The translations under genes and the position numbers were made by a program. The notes under the pieces were generated by a model. That model was not told the origin of the DNA. It worked only from the letters and a program-made list of their open reading frames with translations, and did not search any database. Positions 23,601-38,300 of a DNA stretch of 64,000 bases are shown here, one piece after another. Positions within the stretch are counted from its first letter, which is position 1, and each line of letters starts with the position of its first letter. Origin of the DNA: Euphorbia lathyris (lineage: Eukaryota > Streptophyta > Magnoliopsida > Malpighiales > Euphorbiaceae); the NCBI RefSeq assembly GCF_963576675.1, contig NC_088914.1:84380441-84444440 (forward strand). Reading direction: 5' to 3'.

Positions 23601-26600
23601 TTCTGAATCAGGGGAGTCAACAATAAGTCGGTTGTGTTAAAATGATAAACTTAATTTTATTATAAAATTATATATGTAAAAAATAATAAATATATATATA
23701 TATATATATATACATATATATATAAATAAATAAATAAATAAAATAAGACAAGAAATAAATGTTCACATGCCATAGTTAGACTTTCAAGTAATGTTTTTGT
23801 CCATAAGCCTAAAAGAAGTAAAAAACAAGTAGTTGGGAATGGACTTTAATTTGTGGACATAAATTTGACAAAATTGTGGTTGTTATTATTTTTTGTGATA
23901 TGTGGAAATGGAGTGATGTAATATGCCTATAAATGAAACTTCATGTAATGTTTTTAGTGTGCCAAAAGAAATAAAAAATGAAACTGAGTGCATAGAGTAA
24001 TATGTGAGAGTGGAGAGTTTTTTTTTTTTGTCTTATTTATGCTATTCCGAAAAACAAATCTTAATCCCTCCAAATTTCATACCTAGTCCTCCCGTCCTTG
24101 ATAAATTATAATTTTAGTCTCTATACTTTAACAAAATGATATTAGAGCCACATTACGAGAGTCAGTCTTCCGCCAAACAGACCCTATAAAAATGTCAGAC
24201 GGTCTCAAACTTCCTTATCAATACCCTCAGCTCACCAAAACCAAGTATTCAAGTTGGTGTATTCGAATGAAGGCGTTACTCGGATGTCAAGATGTCTGGA
24301 ATATTATCGAAAAAGGCTACGTAGTCCCAAGCAACGAGACAACGTTGCCACAAGTAGAAAAAGATACTCTGCAGAAAAATCGCAAAAGTGATCAAAAGGC
24401 GCTTACTCTCATCCATCAAGGTTTGGATGTATTAATATTCGAGAAAGTAGCCGAAGCTACCATCGCCAAAGAAGCATGCGAAATCCTATGAGTTTCTCTT
24501 CAAGGGAAGGAGAAAGTTAAAAAAGTTTGTTTGCAGATGCTGAGAGGAGAATTTGAGATGATGAGGATGAAAAAGACGAAAGCCATTAGTGATATCTCAT
24601 CCCGAGTAAAATCTGTCGTAAATAAGATGCGACGGAATGAAGAAAAAATTGAAGAGTCCAGAATTGTTGAAAAGATTTTGCGATCACTACTACCAAATTT
24701 TGATTACGTAGTGGTGGCGATAGGAGTCCAGAGACATCGGTGAAATGTTTGTTGATAAAGTTGTAGGGTCATTACAAACACGCGAGGAGCGGTTTGAGAA
24801 ACGAAGAGAAGATTCCATAGAACAAGTCTTAGCAACGAAGACTGTGTTTAAAAGTAGTCAGTCCGACAGAGGACGCGGAAGAGGTCGGGGAGGAAATGGT
24901 AGAGGATGAAGACGTGGCAAAAGTCAAGGCAGAAATGAAAACGACAACAAGAACAATGATAGAAGCACTCAATTCACCAGAGGCAGAGGAAGAGGTCGGG
25001 GACGCGGGTAAGGAAGAGGAAACTGGAGGGCGAATAAAGGGCGCGACAAGTCCAATATTCAATGTTATAATTGCTCCAAGTATGGTCACTACGCGGTAGA
25101 ATGTTGGAGTCCTGCTAATGAGGTAGAGGAGACTGCCAATAATATTCAAGATGAGGAAGTAACTGGTGCAATGTTACTTACCTATGAAGGTGAAGAAAAT
25201 CGTGAAAATAATATATGGTATCTTGACAATACGGCAAGTAACCATATGTGTGATGACAAAAAGATAGTTCGTGGAGCTCTATGAATCCGTTCGCGGTAAT
25301 ATTGTATTTGGAGATTCCTCCAAGGTTCCTATTATAGGCAAAGGAACCATTCTTATTCGGCTCAAAAATGGCGCTCACCAGTTTATGGATAATGTTTATT
25401 ATGTTCCTAACATGAAAAGCAATATTTTGAGTTTGGGACAGTTATTGGAGAAAATTTATAAAGTTCACATGGTGGATCGGAAACTACTCCTGTTGAATGA
25501 GAGAAAGGAGTTGATTGCACGAGTACCCATGGGGAAAACAGAATGTTCATAATTAACATTCAGACGGACGTGGCCAAAGGTTTGAAAGCTTATTGGCTTT
25601 GGCATCTACGGTACGGGCATCTCAATTTAGGAGGATTGAAGCTGTTGGGACAGAAGCAGATGGTAAACAAATTGCCTCATATTGACCAGCCTCATCAACT
25701 GTGTGAAGGATGTCTTGTTGGAAAACAATTCAGAACCACTTTTCCAAAGGAGTCCATATCAAGAGCAAAGACACCGCTTGAGCTAGTTCACACAGACGTG
25801 TGTGGGCCGATCACTCCACAATCCCTGGATAAAAATAAATATTTTCTACTTTTCATTGATGTTTATAGTAGAAAAACTTGGGTGTATTTTCTGAAGAAAA
25901 AAATCAGAAGTTTTTGAGACATTTAAAAAATTCAAAGCCCAAGTGGAGAAAGAGAGTGGTCATTTTATTAAGACAATCAGATCAGACAGAGGCGGTGAAT
26001 ACATATCCATCTCTTTCAAGCAATTTTTTGAAGAGCATGGAATCCGTCATTTCCTTTCAGTTCCCAGATCACCTCAGCAAAATGGCGTGGTCGAAAGAAA
26101 GAAGAGAACGATGCTCAACATAGTAAGGAGCATGTTAAAAAGCAAAAATTTATCGAAGGAGTTATGGGCCGAAGCAGTAGACTGTGTTGTCTACCTGTTG
26201 AACAGATCACCAACTATCAGTGTTTGGGATCAAACTGCACAAGAAGCATGGAGCGGAATAAAGCCCAGTATTTCTCATTTGCGTGTTTTTGGTAGTGTTG
26301 CTCATGTCAATGTACCGGATGAAGAACGTAAAAAGTTAGATAATAAAAGCAAGAAATACTTATTTGTGGGCTATTCAAAACATTTCAAAGGGTACAAAAG
26401 GTTCGATCCTCAGGCTCAAAAAATCATCATCAGCAGAGATGTCACCATTGACGAAGAAGCAGTTTGGGACTGGACCGGTGAAAAAGAAAACAACTACAGT
26501 TTTTATGCTTTCATGGATGAAGACAATGATCAGGAAGAACCAGCCACATCCGGAGCCATAAATCCAACATCTAGTTCGACATCAGCAAGCTCATCCAGTT

Positions 26601-29327
26601 TAAAATTGCCTTCCAATGATGAAGAAAGTTCAGATGAATTTCCTTTGGGAAGACCAAAAAAATTCAAATGTGTTGAAGAATTTTATAATCATGAGCTAAC
26701 CCTTTATTGTCAATTTATTAATGATGAACCAGCAGATGCAGAAGAAGCCATGAAGGATGACAAATGGAGAGAAGCCATGGAAGAGGAGATTCAGTCCATT
26801 GAGAAAAATAAAACGTGGGAGCTGACCACACTTCTAGCCGGTCAAAAGCCCATTGTAGTTAAATGGGTGTTCAAAGTAAAGAAAGATGTAAATGGTGAAA
26901 TTGTCTGACATAAAGCAAGTTTGGTGGCGAAAGGGTTCAGTCAACGACTCGGAATTGACTACAATGAAGTTTTTGCTCATGTTGCCAGAATGGAGAGTAT
27001 AAGACTGGCAATTTTTGTAGCTGCTCAACACGGGTGGAAGAGGAAATTTATATCCAGCAACCACCTGGGTATGTTGTGAAAGGTCAAGAAAATAAAGTAC
27101 TAAAATTGAAAAATGCACTTTATGATCTCAGGCAAGCACCACGAGTCTGAAACAGTCGCATTGACAAATATTTTCAAGAAAATGGTTTTGTCAAATGCCC
27201 ACATGAATATGCCCTGTATGCAAAAGTAAAAATGGAAATATGTTACTTGTTTGTTTGTATGTTGATGATCTCATTTTTACAGGGAACAATCCTAAGATGT
27301 TTGAAGAGTTCAAGAAGACAATGGCTCGTGAGTTCGAGATTACTGACATTGGTCTAATGTCATATTATCTTGCATTGAAGTGAAGTAGAATGACGATAGA
27401 ATTTTTATTTTTCAAAGTGGTTTTGCAAATGAGATCTTAAAGAAGTTCCAGATGGAAAATTGCAATTCCGTCAGCACGCCAGTTGAATGTGGAATCAAGT
27501 TGACCAAAGATGAAGACGGAGAAAGAGTCATTCCTATGACATTCCGAAGCTTGATCGGAAGTCTCAGATATTTGACTTGTACACGACCGGACATTCTCTA
27601 TGCAGTCAGCTTGGTGAGTCGATACATGGAAGCTCCAACACTATCACATTGGAATGCTGCCAAAAGAATTCTCCGTTATGTTAAAGGTACAACTAATTTG
27701 GGTTTACTTTATTCAAAATCTGATGATTTCAAATTTGTTGGGTACAGTGATAGTGATTGGGCCGGTGACAAAGATGACCGGAAAAGTACAACTGACTTTG
27801 TATTTTTTTTGGGTGACACGACATTCACATGGAGTTCAAAAAAGCAACCGATCGTGACGTTATCTATATGCGAAGCTAAATATGTCACTGCAACATCATG
27901 TGTCTGTCATGCAATATGGCTCCGAAGATTGTTAAAGGAATTTCAGATGGAAGAATGTGAACCAACAGAAATTTTTGTCGATAATAAATCGGCATTGGCA
28001 CTAGCAAAAAATCCAGTGTTTCATGACCAGAGCAAATACATTGACACGAGATATCATTTTATTCGGGAGTGCATTGAGCAAAATGAGGTGATACTGAAGT
28101 ACATGAAGACGCAAGATCAGATTGCAGATATTTTTACAAAACCGTTAAAATATGATATGCTCAGTCATTTGAGAGCTCAATTGGGAGTCACGAAAAATTA
28201 AGTTTATTGGGGCATGTTAAAATAATAAACTTAATTTTATTATAAAATTATATATATATAATTATATATATAAAAAAATATATAAAAAATATATAAAATA
28301 AGACAAGAAATAAATGTTCACATGCCATAGTTAGACTTTCAAGTAATGTTTTTGTCCAGAAGTAAAAAATAAGTAGTTGAGAATGAACTTTAATTTTTGG
28401 ACATAAATTTGACAAAATTGTGGTTGTCATTATTTTTTGTGATATGTGGAAATATAGTGATGTAATATGCCTATAAATGAAACTTTATGTAATGTTTTTA
28501 ATGTGCCAAAAGAAATAAAAAAATGAAATTGAGTGCATAGAGTAATATGTAAGAGTGGAGAGTTTTTTTTTTGTCTATTTTATGCTATTCCGAAAAACAA
28601 ATCCTAATCCCTCTAAATTTCATACATAGTCCTCCAGTCCTTGATAAATTATAATTTTAGTCTCTATACTTTAACATGTTTTTTTTTCTTTAAAAAATTT
28701 GCGCACAATGCGCTTACATTAAAGAAGAAAGAAAAATCTCCACCAGACCCGGATGTGATTCGAACCCATGACCTCCCTAGTCATAGGTAAGCTCTCAACC
28801 ACTAGGCTAAGAGCTTCACCACACTATACTTTAACAGGTTGATCTCCCTAAATTCGTCCCTAGGTGCATGCGATTCGTTGTCAACATCTAAAGTTTGATA
28901 CGCATATACTGTGTAGTATAAGTCATATGTTTCTGAAAGTCTTGTTGTATAGGAAATTGTATTCATATATATGGTTTTAGAAGCAGTAATGTTAAAATAA
29001 ATTAATAACTTAATACAATAAAAAATAATGAAGTAATATTATTATTCCAGGAAATATGTGAAAGGTTATATTTGATTAAAAAAAAACAGAGACAAAAAGA
29101 CAAGCCTATGTGACATGCAATGGAGGTACTAAATGAAGTAAGACGAAAAGTCTTATCCCGTAGAATATAGACACAAAATAGCAAGTGGTTTATGGACTAG
29201 ATAAGTATATGGATAAAATTAGAAATCAGATTGGCCATTATTTATTAAATATATCGGTGATTTGCTTTTTAAATTGAGCTTTGTAATAGGCAATATGTGT
29301 GTGTGTAATTGAGCTTTGTAATAGGTA

Positions 29328-29360
<33 letters not shown>

Positions 29361-32300
29361 TGCAAGAAAATAAAACTAAGTTTGTGTTTGTGTCATATTT
29401 TGTCCTCACAAATTTTACATCTTTATTCCTTATTAAATTACAAATTTAGTACCTCTATTTCAATAAAGTGGTATCAGAATTTAGATTGAGAGAGTTTATT
29501 CTTCCACGAAATACTATTTTTTTTTTAAATTGAGTGTTTGAAAGACCCTATAAAAATGGTAGGCAGTTCCAATATCTTTTTCCACTACCCTCAGCTCACA
29601 AAAACCAATTATGTAAGTTGGTGTATTCGAATGAAGACAATACTCGGTTTTCAAGAGGTTTAGGACATCGTTGAAAATGGCTACCAAGTTCCAGCAGACG
29701 AATCGCAGCCATCCCAGGCAGAAAAAGATGTTTTGGAGAAAAATCATAAAACGATCAAAGGGCGCTTGATGTCATCCATCAAGGCTTGGATGAATTAATG
29801 TTCGAGAACGTAACTGAGGCTACAACCTCCAAACAGGCATGAGACATTCTACGAGTGTCTTTTCAAGGTGAAGAAAAAGTTAAAAAGGTTCGTTTGCAAA
29901 TGCTAAGAGGAGAATTTGAGACGACGAGGATGAAGGAGACGGAGGCCGTTATAGATTACTCATCTCGAGTAAAATCTGTCGTGAATCAAATGCGATAATA
30001 TGGTGATAAAATTGAAGATACCAGAATTGCTGAGAAAATTTTGCGATCGCTACTACCAAAATTTGATTACATAGTGGTGGCAATGGAAGAATCCAGATAC
30101 ATCAGCACAATGACTGTGGATGAAGTTATAGGGTCGTTACAAGCACGTGAAGAACAGTTCAAGAAGCGTATAGAAGAATCGAAAGAACAAGTCTTAATAA
30201 AGACTTCGTTTAAACAAAACAAAAGTAGACGAGATAGAAGCCAGTCTGGAAGAGGACATGGCAAAGGTCGATGAGGAATTGGAAAGGAAAAGGATGTGGA
30301 AGAAATCAAGGAAGAGATGACAACAACTATAACAACAACGAAAGAAGCACTCAATCCACAAGAGGTAGAGGACAAGGACGTTGGCGTGGATGGGGAAGAG
30401 AAAACTCGAGGCCGAATGAAGGGCGTGATAAGTCCAATGTTCAATGTTATAATTGCTCCAAGTACGATCACTACGCAACAGAATGTTGGAGTCCTCCTAA
30501 GGAGATAGAGGAGACAACAAACAATATTCATGATGAGGAAGTAACAGGCATGGTGTTACTTACCTATGAAGGAGAAGAAAGTCATGAAAATAACATTTGG
30601 TATAACAATGCGGAAAGTAATCATATGTGTGGTGACAAGAAGATGTTCGTAGAGCTCGATAAATCTGTCATTGGCAATGTTGTATTTGGAGATTCATCCA
30701 AGATTCCATCATGGGTAGAGGTACAATTCTTATTTGGTTGAAAAACGACACTCACCAGTTTATTGATAATGTTTATTATGCTCCTAACATGAAAAATAAT
30801 ATTTTGAGTTTGGGATAATTGCTTGAGAAAAATTATGAAGTTCATATGAAAAACCAAAAACTGCTCTTGTTGAACAATAAAAAGGAGTTGATTGCACGAG
30901 TACCCATGTCAACAAATAGAATGTTCACAATTAACATCCAAACGGATGTGGTCAAATGTTTGACAGCCTATGTGAAGAGTTCCACCTGGCTTTGGCATCT
31001 ACGATATGGGCATCTCAATTTTGGAGGACTGAAACTGTTGGGTCAAAAAAGATGGTAAATGGCTTACCTCAAATTGATCAACAACATTAGCTATATGAAG
31101 GATGCTTGGTTGGAAAACAATTTAGAACCAGCTTTGCAAAAGAGTCAATGTCAAGAGCAGCTCAACAAGGATGGAAAATTCACCAATTGGATGTCAAATC
31201 ATCGTTCTTAAATGGAACTATTGAAGAAGAAGTTTATGTGAATCAACCATTGGGTTACACTATCAAAGGTCAAGAAGACAATGTGTTGAAGTTAAACAAG
31301 GCTTTGTATGACCTTAAGCAAGCTCCAAGGGCATGGTAGTCTTACATCGATCACTATTTTTAGAAGAACGTCTTCACAATATGTCCTTATGAGCATGCTT
31401 TGTATGTTAAGGAAAATGAGGATGGAAAAATAATGTATGGGTGCTTGTATTTTGATGATTTGATTTTCACAGGATCTTATCAAAAGATGATTGAAGAATT
31501 CATGAAGTTGATGACAAACAATTTTGAGATGACTGATTTGGGGATGATGCCATATTATTTGGGAATTGAAGTTAAGTAAAGTGATGAAGGTGTCTTTTTG
31601 TCTCAAAAGTCTTATGCAGAAGCTATTTTGAAAGAATTCAATATGGATAAATGCAATTCAACTTCTATGTCAGTGGATTGTCGAAATAAGTTTTCAAAAC
31701 ATGATGGTGAAGGAAAAGTGAATCCAACTTTCTTCATAAGGTTGGTTGGAAGGCTGAGATTTTTGACATGTATAAGACCAGATATCTTATATGGAGTTGG
31801 ACTCATTAGTCGTTACATGGAGGTTCCAACTTTAACTCATATGGAGGTAGAAAAACGGATACTTCGATAGATCAAAGGTACATTGGATTATGGTTTATTC
31901 TACTCTAGTCAAAACAATTTCAGATTTTATGGATTTAGTGATAGTGATTGGGGAGGAGATGTTGATGATAGAAAGAGCACAACTGGTTTTGTTTTCTTTA
32001 TGGGAGCGGCTGTTTTTGCTTGGAGTTCTAAGAAACAAGCAATAGTTACACTTTCAACATGTGAAGCAGAGTATGTTGCAATAGCTTCTTGTGTTTGTCA
32101 TGCAATATGGTTGAGACAGATGTTAAACGATTGAAGTTTGTTCTAGATGGAGCAACTGATGTTTTTGTTGATAATAAGTCAGTTATTATGTTGGCATGTA
32201 AACTTGACCTCCAAACTGATACTATTTAGTTTTTAAGGTTCTAAAACTGACAGTTCATCATATTACTACATCAAAAGGGACGTGCGAGTTTACTATCTAT

Positions 32301-35300
32301 TTTTCTATTCGGAATCTCGAGAAGGTTCATCATTCCTTGGGGATGTAAGTTAATTATACTAAGAATGGTCTATTTCTCCATCAAACAAAATACAACCTTT
32401 TGATTATCGTTAAGGAAAAAATGAGTGGCTCTCAGCCTGTTTCGAGCCCAACAAACCCTGCGGAGAAACTACATTTGGTTGATAGTGCACCTTTTCAGGA
32501 CTCGTCTCTTTATTGAAGCATTGTTGTAGTCTGTAGTACTTAACTTTCACATGTCTTGATATAACATTTGCAGTAAATAAAGTCTCCCAATTCATGCATG
32601 CTCCTACAGACACTCACACGAATGCGGTCAAACGGATCCTTTTGTACTTGAATGGGGCTAGTTCTCATTACTTGTACCTAACCAAAGGGTCGATCTCACA
32701 ATTACACTGCTTTTTATGCTGATTGGGGAGTTGTAAAGATGATCGAAAGTCAACGAATGGATATATTGTTTTCTTGGGATATAAATTTATATTTACGGAT
32801 AAAAAATTCCATCGCTAGAAGTAAAATCGTGTCGATAATTTTGTTGTTTCCAAAATTCGTGCCCTTAGATGTTATCTTTACTTACTAGCCATATGAGGAG
32901 GGGATGACATTTCCACATTTTCAAATGGCTTCTTCCAAATGATGTTTGGTAGGATAGTCTGAATCTTCTTGGATCTGCACATAATTATGAATTTTTATTA
33001 CCTCAAAACAAACACTGCAAATTAAGGATTAATTAGCACTAATTATAATAAATTATAATAAGATACTAATTAAGTTACCATTAGCAATCTGATACTCTAG
33101 GGATTGAGTCTCTTCCTCCCATGCTCTCCATCTTCTCATCTGCACAACATTACTAATTATTAATTCCAAAGAGGTTAATTAACAATATTGAAATAACTTG
33201 CAAAATCATTATTGTCGAGTCGAGGTTTCAGTTATTCTCAGCCATTCGAACTCTGGTTTCAGTCGCTCGATAATTGGAGAGACAGAGATAGGGGAAAAGA
33301 GTAAATGGTGTTATTATATTTATATATTAGTTGAGTGTACATGAATCTCAATTTTGAATTAAAAATGGTCTAAATGGGTCAAATGTACTAAATTGTTTAA
33401 TCATTTTTACTTGAAAAATATTTTCGGAACAAAATGAAATTTAAATAGTGAAAACTAAAGTAAAATACTATTTGTATAATTTACCCTTAAAATAAAATTG
33501 CAGTGATTTATAAAATAAAAGTAAAATTGAAATTATATATTAATGGTAAAAGCGAACATTTATCCCTATAAATGTGAGAAATTATTAGGACCTTACACAT
33601 ATATTTTTGTCACGTGTTATATGGACCTCTACATATATTATAAAAGGTCATACTATTTTAATTATTAAGCAGAGTCATAATATACGTGTCCAAATGTAAA
33701 TTGGGAATCCTCTAAATAATATGGAAGACTTAAAAAAAAAGTGACATGAATATATATGTTTAATATAAGAACTCCTGTAATTGACACTCAATTTTAAATA
33801 TAAATTAACAATATGTTTTTGAGGTTTAGTTGTCTCGAAAAAGTAATTGGTATTTATCGATATCTATTACTATTATTAAAGCAGAAACCTTGTTTCTAAA
33901 AAAAAATTAAAGCAGAAACCTCACTGGCCATGTGTCACTCTAATGGTAATTTATCAGATGTGTCATTTTAAGGATTTTTTGAATTTTTAATGTAGAATCT
34001 GTCTCTCTCCCTCTCAATCTCTGCCCTTTCAACTGCCACCCTCAACTTCTCTTCATCACTCCTCACACGGGCTGTATGAACTTCTTCTCTCCCTCAACTG
34101 CCTCTTCTTCCCTCACCCAAATATGATTTATTGCTACATTCTTTTCCTTCAATTTATTGCTACCTCGGTGCTGCTACTGGATTCTTTTTCCTAAAAAAGT
34201 TTAGGGGTTTTTCGTAACCCTCATTTGAGCCTATTTCATTCTTCACCACTGCAAGCGTTCTCTCTCTCTAGATTCTAGAGGGAGAATCCCCAAAGTAAAA
34301 GAAGGAAATCATGGCGGACGTCATGTTAATGAACGATATCGAAGTGCGGGCGGCGGCTTCCGGAATCGACCTTTCCCAGCTTGATCTCAGTTCCATTCAC
34401 CTTCCTCCTGGCGAAAATTTCGGAATCATCAAGTAGATAAGTTCCAATTTAACAAATACTTTTTACCTTGGCTGTTTGGAATTCCAGTAAACTTGTGCAT
34501 AGCTATATTCCCAATTTCTGCTTCTTTGGTTACTGCAATGCTAGGTCATTTCGGTTTCACTATGATATTTCTGTGAAGTCTATAGAATCAGTATAGGATG
34601 ATATGAAAATAGGAAGGAAATAAAGAAAATTCGTTGCCGTGCTGTTTTGGGCATTATATGGTTTGTTTGGTTATTTGTAGATTGAAACCTTTTTCAGTAT
34701 GTAATCTATTTGGAAATAGATAATGAGAGTCTATTTTAGTGATTGATTTGTAGCTTTTATAAAATTGCTTACTCAATTTACAACGGAACCACATTGTTTC
34801 CTGCAAGACAGAGCTTTATTGTTTTATTTGATTATTGCAGTGATGATGAAGATGTTTATCAAGAAGAGCAGTTGGATTTTGAAGCTGGTTTTGGGAACAT
34901 TATTGTGGTAGATAATCTACCAGTTATTCCTAGATCGAAATTTGAGAGGCTCGAAGGAGTTATTCGAAAAATTTACTCTCACGTTGTTATCAAGCAGGAT
35001 GGCCTTTGGATGCCTGAAACTCCTGACACTCCTACAACCTTGGGTTATGGCTTCATTGAGTGTGATACACCTCAGGTATTCTCATTCTTAGATCAACTCG
35101 GTTGCATGATCTTTTAGCATAATTAAATCCTCTTCTTTTGGATACCATTTTTATACCATTTTTGTGATAATAGTAAGCATACTCTATCGTTTCGCTTTTG
35201 ACTGGACCAAGTAATGTTTTTGGAATTCTTTCAAATATCTCCCTTCCATCTTTGTTGTGCCCAGCATCTTCGAAAAACCATCTGTTGAGTATTCCCTCAA

Positions 35301-38300
35301 ATCAAAGCTCATAAGCCTCATCTCCATTGTTTTTCAATAGTTATTTTTTATTTTTTAATATTTTGAGTTCGACTGTAATTTATGAACAGAACATCTTATG
35401 TTGATTGCTACCTCATTCTGGTGTGCTTCTCTTACATGGACCCTATGGTTCTACACTGAAATGTGAGCAGAATCAATTACGGTAAGTCGATATTCATTCC
35501 TTTTCCCCAATTCATTAAAAAGACCTTATTCATTAGATTTTAAACAAGCTAATTAGGTGGGCAGGTTCAGATCTAAAATTTAAATTGTTAGGTTTAACTT
35601 ATTCTGACAGACGTAAAAAGAAATTCCAAGGCTATATGTTTTGTTATTTTGGACTTGCTGCACTGCTTTCATGGAAATTTTTCATTCAGAAATCGATACT
35701 CATTTTGATCATGTAGCTTGCTGTTTTTATGTTTGTAATACTGTACTTTACCGCTATTCCATCTTTTTCATAGTTATTTTGATGGGCCTATCTGCTTCTT
35801 TACTCAAACTTAAGAGTTGTAAGTCCTACACAATTTGAAGCCTTTTTGACTCATCAATAGCACTCAATCTGAAGCAATTTTATTAATTTAAGGGATTTCA
35901 TATATTTACTGTTGTTATAATCTGAATTGCAATTTCTAATTTCTATGTCTTAATATAAAAGTTGTTTATACACCTTTAAATTAATTACTGTTACTGTTAC
36001 ACTTTTTTTTATTCTCTTTTTTTTTATATATTTCTTTGCTTGGATATTCTCATTATAGGCAGAAGATTAGAAAGAAGCAGTATGACAAAATATTATCAAA
36101 CCCAAAATTCACACGAAATTGGTGAGCAATGAGCAGATACCGACCTTGATAAATGTCTATCTGAGTTGTGTTACAATTTGGTGTGTCAAGTTTGCATTTC
36201 TTCCAGGTTCCACGCAAGTCAGCAGAAGGAGGCACCAATATATGATTTTAATTCTAGATAGCAATTGCAAGCTTCAATTTTATGTTGTTTCAATGTCATT
36301 CAATTCGAAATTGAAGGTCTTTGTATCTCAAAGAATATTGAATTACTTAATATATATGATAACTATTTATGAAAGCATAAAATATATCATCTTATGTTTA
36401 ATATTTTGATGGTTAATTAATAGGATAATTGGGGATGGGAGTAACTGGAATCTGTTTCCTCACAAAAACATTTTGGCTCTATCATTTTTAGCAGTTCAAA
36501 TTATATGACATTTCACATTATGTTAAGGCATTATGTTTAAATTAAAAAACATGTCACATTAGTTTATTATCTCATGAAATTTCAGTTCTTTTCTTTAAGT
36601 CACAAGGGAGTGATTAATAATCCAAGTTGAGAAGAGTATCTCATTAAATTACTACATTATGCATCAAGCATTTGTTAGATTTAACAGTAACAGTAATTAG
36701 TAGCTGTGTTTTTTTAATGGTAGTTGTTGCCTGAATTACCTATTTAATCATATGTTCAAATTGGACAAAATTCACGTAACTACTGTTATTTGTATTAGTA
36801 ACAATAAATATTTGGGATAATGTACCACAATAAGCCTATGGATTTTAGGGTAGTATCAATTTAGGCTCAACGTACAAAATAGAATCAATATAGGTTTAAC
36901 AATTTAAATCACGATAACGGAACGAGACACGTAATATATTACTTCGTTAAGTTCTGTCAATTGTACGTGGAGGGAGAAATCAAAACTTAATGGAGTAATA
37001 GGAATTACGTGTCCAATCCGTTATCGAGACCTAAATTGATACATTTTTTAAACGTTAAACCTATATTGATGCTATTTTGTACGTAGAGCCTAAATTGATA
37101 CTTCCCCAAAAACCATAGACAACTTCATAACAATAATTTGTAATTAACTTATACAGTCTTGATCACATGCACCTTAATGAGCACGTAGAATTTGTATCAA
37201 AAGTCTAAACTTAATCTTGAAATTCACTTATATGTCTCCAACATAATCGATGTTTCGAAATTCTGATATGAAAGTTAAATAACAGTCAAATCAGTCTTTT
37301 CAATTTTTTTGTAACAAAAGTCTAAACTTAATCTTACTTAGAAATGTTAAAGTTAAATTTGGATCATTTAATACGATAGGGTCAAATTTGGCTCTTATCA
37401 CTTTCTTTTGAGAAAATAATATCAGGGTTATTAAGAAGTTATTAAAAAATAATAACTTAATTTCACTCTATTATTGGAGTAAAATTGCATATTTTTAGAA
37501 ATTATAAATAAAATTGATCCTGACCGTAAACTTTAGGGATATTTTTACACCTTATCTCTTTATTTTTAAACTACACTTTTAATGTAATTATATATTTTAC
37601 ATTTTTTCATTATGAAGTATAAAATATATATTTTTTAAATTGTGAAGTTATTTGTTAACAATAGCAGCATCGGATTATTTTTTCATATATTAGTTAGATT
37701 TCCTAAATTTGTGGACTTTGAAAGACTTCCCACTTAATAATCTAATAGAAAAAGATTAATTTTATTAAAAAAATTATAACCATCAATGTAGATCAAACTT
37801 GTGATAAATAATAAATTAGACTTACCTAGCATATTTTGTAGCCATTTAAATGTATGCTATTAATGAAAATAAATCTAAATTGATATTTAATTGAAATAAA
37901 AAAATATGCAACCCGTGCAATGCACGGGCCCTCTGCTAGTACCTATATATATCTATAAAAAAATCTAGATATACACATGATTAATGATAAAGGAGTTTGT
38001 AATTTAGCTAACCTTACAGACTATTTATATCTTTTTTGATGGGCTAGGTCGGATCTAACCTAATCAGGTTCGAGTCGTAACTATTTGTCCAAATCTAGCC
38101 AATATTATATTTTGGGTCAGGCTAAGAAAAACTATTTTTCAAGCCCAACTTACTCCGCCCAACTAATATATTCATATAAAAAAATAAAGTAAAATTAAAA
38201 ATTATATTATGATTATAAACAATAAAACTACAAGTAAGGTTGTAACTGGCCGAGCTAGCTTGCTCTGCTCATGCTTGGCTGGCTAGAAATGGATTAGCCC

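Larger units (their letters stand above)
23635..28676 (+). mobile_element. Ty1/copia element A, right copy, full length but broken
   Basis: 5' LTR 23635-24133, a primer-binding site variant TGATATTAGAGCC from 24137, gag from 24192, pol, purine tract, 3' LTR 28215-28676. The 5-bp duplication GGTTG precedes it (23630-23634) and follows it at 28837-28841, displaced by a SINE inserted at the 3' junction. Landmarks: gag (YPQLTKTKYSSWCIRMKALL), zinc knuckle region near 25060-25110, protease remnant (LDNTASNHMC), integrase (WHLRYGHLN, ELVHTDVCGP, SDRGGEY, PQQNGVVERKKR), reverse transcriptase pieces and RNase H. Several stops, frameshifts and a deletion in the reverse transcriptase mean it cannot move on its own. 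Confidence 0.92.
21767..32885 (-). other. MLO intron 6 (11.1 kb), transposon-filled
   Basis: Holds the Pack-MULE (22146-23528), copia A (23635-28676), a SINE (28677-28823), copia B (28990-about 32200) and a copia relic. Between 21767 and 22146 and between 23528 and 23635 I see only unassigned AT-rich DNA. Exon 6 ends ATATGGCTA before GTAAGT at 32885; exon 7 resumes after TTTAG at 21767. Confidence 0.85.
33863..37939 (+). mobile_element. Non-autonomous Helitron carrying eIF3B exons
   Basis: The 5' end TCTATTACTATTATTAAAGC fits plant Helitron 5' termini that begin TC. The 3' end has the hairpin CCCGTGCAATGCACGGG (37912-37928), then 11 nt ending CTAG (37939). The element sits between A (33862) and T (37940), with no target duplication, as for rolling-circle insertion. 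It has no Rep/helicase gene. It carries a translation-factor gene fragment and a MITE. Length about 4.08 kb. Confidence 0.88.

Noticed and set aside
28741..28815. tRNA gene on the minus strand
   Set aside because: It has tRNA-like A and B boxes but sits in a 147-bp unit with A-rich tail and 13-bp TSD; no full cloverleaf. It is a SINE head.
34311..35117. A host eIF3B gene at this locus
   Set aside because: Only two exons lie between clear Helitron termini; the rest of the gene is absent.
36053..36409. Possible further captured exons in the Helitron
   Set aside because: Splice-like edges exist but I could not recognise any protein; kept only as a note.
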